In this document: piece after piece, positions 47,501 to 53,500 of the stretch
Layout: the number at the start of each line of letters is the position of its first letter
Numbering within the stretch: the first letter of the stretch is position 1
Origin: Watersipora subatra
Lineage: Eukaryota; Bryozoa; Gymnolaemata; Cheilostomatida; Watersiporidae
Assembly (NCBI RefSeq): GCF_963576615.1
Contig: NC_088708.1
Coordinates: forward strand, 29,891,191 to 29,955,190
Direction: 5' to 3'
Length of the DNA stretch: 64,000 nt
Notes under the pieces: model-generated
Databases searched by the model: none
Seen by the model: the letters and a program-made list of their open reading frames with translations, nothing else
What the model was told of the DNA's origin: nothing
Translations under genes and position numbers: made by a program

Positions 47501-50500
47501 GTTGGTCTTGAACATGAAAATCATGAAACTCTAATTTCGAACTTTTCCTCGCGAGTATTATACTTCAAACAAAAGCATAGCAAATCTATATGCCAGTATA
47601 ACTCGAATAAAATGTCATAAAATGTCATAAAATGTTTTAAATAATAAAAACATGTTCAATAGTTCTGTTTTTGACTTTTCTGACTTTATAGACAGCTCTA
47701 GGAATCAATATGATCCTATCGAAACTGAATGATAACTCTAGTCTGACTACGGCTGACAGTCTGAAAGGTGCATTTTTATTCGAGCATAGGCCTAACGATT
47801 CAAATTAGCAAAATTAAAAGTTAATAATAACTGAAACATTAAAAATAATGTTTTAATTTGATTTATGCAGTCTTTCAGTGTCTTACCACTTCAGAATCTG
47901 GATATTTTCTTCTGGAGTTGAAAAAAATTGATTGCGAACGATAAAATTTTAAGTCAGCATGATGTTTTCCGGTTTTGGTAGATGTCAAGATGAGTGTACA
48001 AATTTAGTTATAACTTTTGCCAGAGACGTCAATGGGGCATATTTTAAAGTTTGGCTGGTTGGCCAGAAATTTTCCTTTCTAACTAATCAAAAATATTCCC
48101 TTATAATTTAAAAACAACGATGCAAGGAGTTGGCAAATTTCAGACGTGAGTTAACTGGCGTTGGGTGCATAGCCACGTTATAAGTACGCAAGTTAACTCG
48201 CACCCAGGTGTGAATGAGGTAATAAAGCCAGGAGAAACCCATGTTGACTTTTCCCCGCTTTAATTTTCCGCCATGTTTACTTTTCCACATGTTTAATTTT
48301 TTCCAGTTTTTAAACTTTCAATTCAAGAAGTTGCCAAAAAAATTGTTCAAGTGTTTTTGAACAGCAAAAAATTGAAATGTCGTTACTTGTGAAGAAGGTT
48401 ACTTAAATTTGGTTGAAACTATAGAACCTTTGTATCCGTGATACCATCATTTATTCTATCTAAAAACTGAAGAGCATGACACTCAGTGGATGCACCCAAT
48501 TATGATAATATACAATATCGAAAATTTTCAGCTCTTTGTATGTCTTATTAATCTTGTCTGGACAAACTAGTTGACTTTCCTTGTCAAGAGGTGATCAGTG
48601 CTATTACTCCTTGGTCAAACTAGAACTGCGGTATTACTATATAAATGCTATAATTATATTGGTGCGCATACGACTCAATGTCTATGACATCGGTAAAAAA
48701 TTCTATGCGCTACAATATATATGGATATCAGGTCATTTACTCAGACATCTTTATCTCATGGCCCTAGTTCAAATTCACGTATTCTTCTTACCTAATCTCA
48801 ATGAGTCTCCGTCAGTCAGAGTTTCTCTGCTATAATATGCTCATATTTTCACTGTATATGTTTAAGATAATCTCACTACTGCTGTTAGGGTTGTCTGAGA
48901 TGCATGGTTCTTCTGTTTTGCAGAGACACCCTGCTTAATAGGGAGATAACAGATGTGTATGCTTCAGAGGCACTGAGAAAGCTGGAGTTCAACCAAGTTC
49001 TGGTAAGTGTTGCATTTCAATTATGTGGTGTTCATTGTGTGCATTTGTGTACCCCTTTTGCTACACTTTTGCATACCCCTTTGGTGTATGTCAATCCCTT
49101 ATAATGGCTCACATTATTTATACAAAAACATTGATCACGGATCACAGAGGTAACAAATCCATTAAACTTATGATGCGGTACATTTAGGATATTGGGTTAT
49201 CATTTTTCCGAAAAACCGGACCAGTTAGTTTTCTTTTTACTCAGAATTCACTACATAATATCATGGTTTCTAAATTTTTGGTTTAGGGTACCCTAGGACA
49301 GTTATGTATTCGCGGCATCTAACTTTCGGGTTTTCGCGGCAACAGCCTCTCGCGAAAATTTCATGAGCGAAACTAAACTATCATAACGAACGAGCACGCG
49401 AAAATAAATGGCTTTCCTCGTTGATATTCACAATAAAATCATCATATTAGAAATGCAGGCAATTTTCGTGTGTGGTTGGCTCATTGGGCAAGTTTTGCTA
49501 AACTCATTATAGCTAATACACCGACGGAGCAGCTTGGCAAAACAAATTAAGATAATAAGTTTTTTTTGGAAAAGCCTATACAAATGAAGAAGATGATGAT
49601 ATTAGTTTAGTCATTGAATTTGTAACTGATAGGGAAAGTCATAAAATTGAATAATAATTATTGTGGTGATGAATTTTATTACCAACCAAAAGCAATAACA
49701 ACTCAGGGCCATGGCCACCGCGGCACCGCGGTGCTATAAATACTTGAATTCTAATATTGGTACAACATCAGTCACTGCGGCAGGGACCTTGACGTCATTG
49801 ATAGTCCAGGAGACAAACTGCAGCAAGCGATCAAATTGCATTATTGATCTCGCCTACACATTTCTACCTGCGGTTCACAAATACAAACTACCGTACTTTT
49901 CGGACGATTAGCCGCTACTTTTTTCTGATGATTTGAGCCATGCGGCTTATAGGTAGGCCTACAAGGGTGCGGCTAATCACTGTGGCTTATTCTGTGGCTT
50001 TTTTTCACTGCTAGGGTGCACTAACGGGAATCTTCAATTAGTGCACTTCTAGCTGTGAAAGAAAATACGAAACAATGCCTCACGGTACTGTCCCGTTAGG
50101 CACTAAGTTAAAAAGCGTCGGATAATACGAAACTGTGCCGTTCTGCACTGTTCCGTTTTAAATGGCAAAGTTGCTGCCAGTTAAAAAGCACAGTCCTTAG
50201 TTCTGCGGCCTATAGTAAGGTGCGGCTTATGTATTGTTTTATTATCGTTTTTGGAAAATAAAGCACATGCAGCTTATATAGAGGTGCGGTTTATAGTCCA
50301 AACAGTACGGTAGTCCCAAATTGAAAAATATTTCGTACCAGTGAACTGGACCTGAGGAATCTAATGTTTGTTCCACTGCATTAATTTTCACATCACTATA
50401 TTTTCGCACTCATCAGAGCTGCGAAATTAAGTTCCAGCGAAATTTTACTCTGTATGCTACTCACGAAACTAAATACTAGCTAAATATAAGTGCCCTAGGG

Positions 50501-53500
50501 TATATGAAAAGAAAAATCGTAAACAGCAACCTAAACTTATTTTTGCTAGTGAAATTCTTCAACATTGGGCATCAGATATTTCTGATAGCTATATTTTTAT
50601 ATTTTATATGTAAAGAATGAGCGTCTGTGTTTATGTCAAACTGTAAATTTGATAGTGTTTCTTTTGCAGTCGGTTTTACTAAGCTAGAAAAATTTTAAAC
50701 CTGGCTTTTGTTTGTCTATTGCATTTATTATTGTCCAGAATTTTCTGAAGAAACTCTAGCTTTTGCAACAAAAATATCGAGTAAGCATTAGCAAAAATTT
50801 CTCAACATGAATTAATTCCGTCAAAATGTTTAGTGTTTAGTTAAAGTTTGGAGAGGGTAGAATTATGTTTTGGCTCATAGTGTGAGGTGCACCAGCCTTA
50901 CGTTACTAGTGTATGGATGGGGTTGAGTTATGAATATATATTTATATCAGTGTTTATTTAATTATAGTTGTGTATACACTGGTATTGTGTCAATTGTATA
51001 CACTGGTATTGTGTCAATTGTATACACTAGTATTGTATCAATTTAAACTGTGTACAAAAGTGCACCAGACAGAGGTGATGTAATTCAGTCAAGCTTTTTG
51101 CCTTTTGACTCCTTTTATTAGTCTGTTGTTCAGTGCCATGTGACTCTCTCGTCTTCACTTGTTGTTTATGAGCTTCGATGCTGTTGTTTAACTGGCCAGG
51201 TCTGTATTTCCTGCGGCGGCTGGCCGGCTGAGCCGCCCCAACTTTTTATGAACTTTCAGCGGCTAAGTACAGTCAAACTCGGATAACTCGCCCTCGGATA
51301 AAATGTAACATTTCATCTCAAACACAAGGTTAACTCGAACGGATTTGTTTGGTCCGTTCCCACGCAATGATAAATTGCTTCGGATAACTCGACCTCAACA
51401 TCATTTATTCGAAAAGTTATTTGCCCAACGGCTATGGAGACGGTTTTCATCGTTGTAGAATATTACTTTATCCCAAGCCATAGAGACAAACATCAACTTT
51501 TAGTAGTTCTTAGACATCATTATTATCATCATCAGTGGCAAAATATTCGTGTTAAAGATGTAGTTGCGTCAAAATTTAAGTTGATCTTAAAAGAAAGCAT
51601 TTTTTTTTCTCTATCAGTTGATATGTTGTTTGTTGTGTTACGCGATCGCATTGCCAAGATATTTGAAGATTAAAACCGAAAAAATCTGATCGCAGTAAAA
51701 ACGCTCAGGCCACAAAAACGTGCCCAGCCTCGCCAAAAATGATGTCACGCGTTTGGCAACCTGTCTCTATCTCTCGTATTCACATCGGCTATTTGCGATA
51801 AAAGTCTAGTCTTACGCGGCTCTATTGGCATATATCTTATTTTGTATTTGCTCATGTTGGCTAGAATAAAATTTTAAATCCTGCTACAGATGCATTATTA
51901 TGAATGTTTAAAAGGCTTCAAATAACGAAAATTGAAAATTTGTTCTACTCACTTTCTCCAAATGTTGTGTAAACATTTGGGTACCGACTACCAATTCTAC
52001 CGGTCTACGGTAATTCTGTCAAGTCACTTTTGTAGAACGCGGTCTTTGTATCAGCACAGTTCTGCATCTACCCATACAAACGATATACAGCCTCCCATAA
52101 GCCCCGCCCACATTATATCGCCTATTACCTATTGCCTACGTACTCGTTTCTTGCTAGTAGTATTCTTACCGAATACTAGATAAGTGAAATAAGCAAGCCA
52201 CCTCTTTGAAAAGAATATAGACAGGGATAGAGTTTTAAGAATGAGAAGTCTGCTGCAAACTGGATTTGAACTCACATTCTCCAGTTCTGCGGACACCCAT
52301 ATACCATATCCGATTCACTACAATATTCTGCAAATCATGTTTTGCATTATCTTCAACAATATTATTTTATTATATAATTTTTACAAGCAAAAATATTTTC
52401 ATCTCGGCATAAAACTTTTATTAAAAATATTCATCAAGTCGTGGCCACTCAGATAGTATTAGCTGATACAATAAAACAAATTCATCTACTGCAACAAACT
52501 CAAACAAAACATCATGGCTTATGCAGCACGCATTCAAGTCTCTCTTTCCACTTTATGGCAGTTTCCACACTGACAAAGCTTCTTCGGCTGGTGGGACGAC
52601 ATAAACATTCTGTAATCAGTAAAAAAAATGCAATAAATATATGTCATTCTAAAGCGTATCTATTGACAGCTTCCAAATTGGGAGTTAAATAGATTGCGAG
52701 TGTAATTTTAAAAACGAATAAACATTTAATAAATGCACAAGTACGCCAAGCCAACGATTCGAAGCTTTGGTTCTGGAAATTAAAGATTTACAATGATCAA
52801 TCGATTTTACCCACTTCCTACGAGTGAAAATAATTTGTAATCATGACTCTAATTTACCAAAGAAAATTCGAAAAAAATATTACAGCTAGGTAAAACGGCA
52901 GATAAGCTATGAAACGATGATTGGAGATAGCAAAGAATTATCATTTTATTAATTAGTATATGTATTTATGACTATAAAAATATTACATTTACTAAAGTAT
53001 AGAAGACTCTAAGTTAATTTACCTCCATTCTGTCTTCTTCTGCAGCAAAACGCTGCTGACGCCTGTCAGCTTTGGCCATAGGCTGTCTACTCTAATCTTT
53101 TACTAAAAGTTGCTTAGATAACTCTGAGTAGCGGTCGCTCGAACTTGAAGCCATTTTAAAACTTTGTATAACTTAGTAATTGTTGAAACGCGTTGAATCA
53201 GTAACGAGATCTAATTAAGAGAATCTTCGAGATCACAGACAACGCGTTTTACGAGTGATAACATTTATTACGGCCTATATAAAAATTTCGCACGCATGAT
53301 TGGCTAACGAATCGACCTCATATTTATCGCTTGTGGTTTCGTTTCAGATAACAAGCTTGTGACGTCACGAAATAGCCACCCGCTGGAACGTGAGCTTTTT
53401 AAAAGAGGGCCTCATTCAAACGCATATATCTCTGGACAGGGTTGGTCTACAAAGACAAAAATGGCATCAAATTGTAGCTGATGTTTTAGCCTTTCATGGG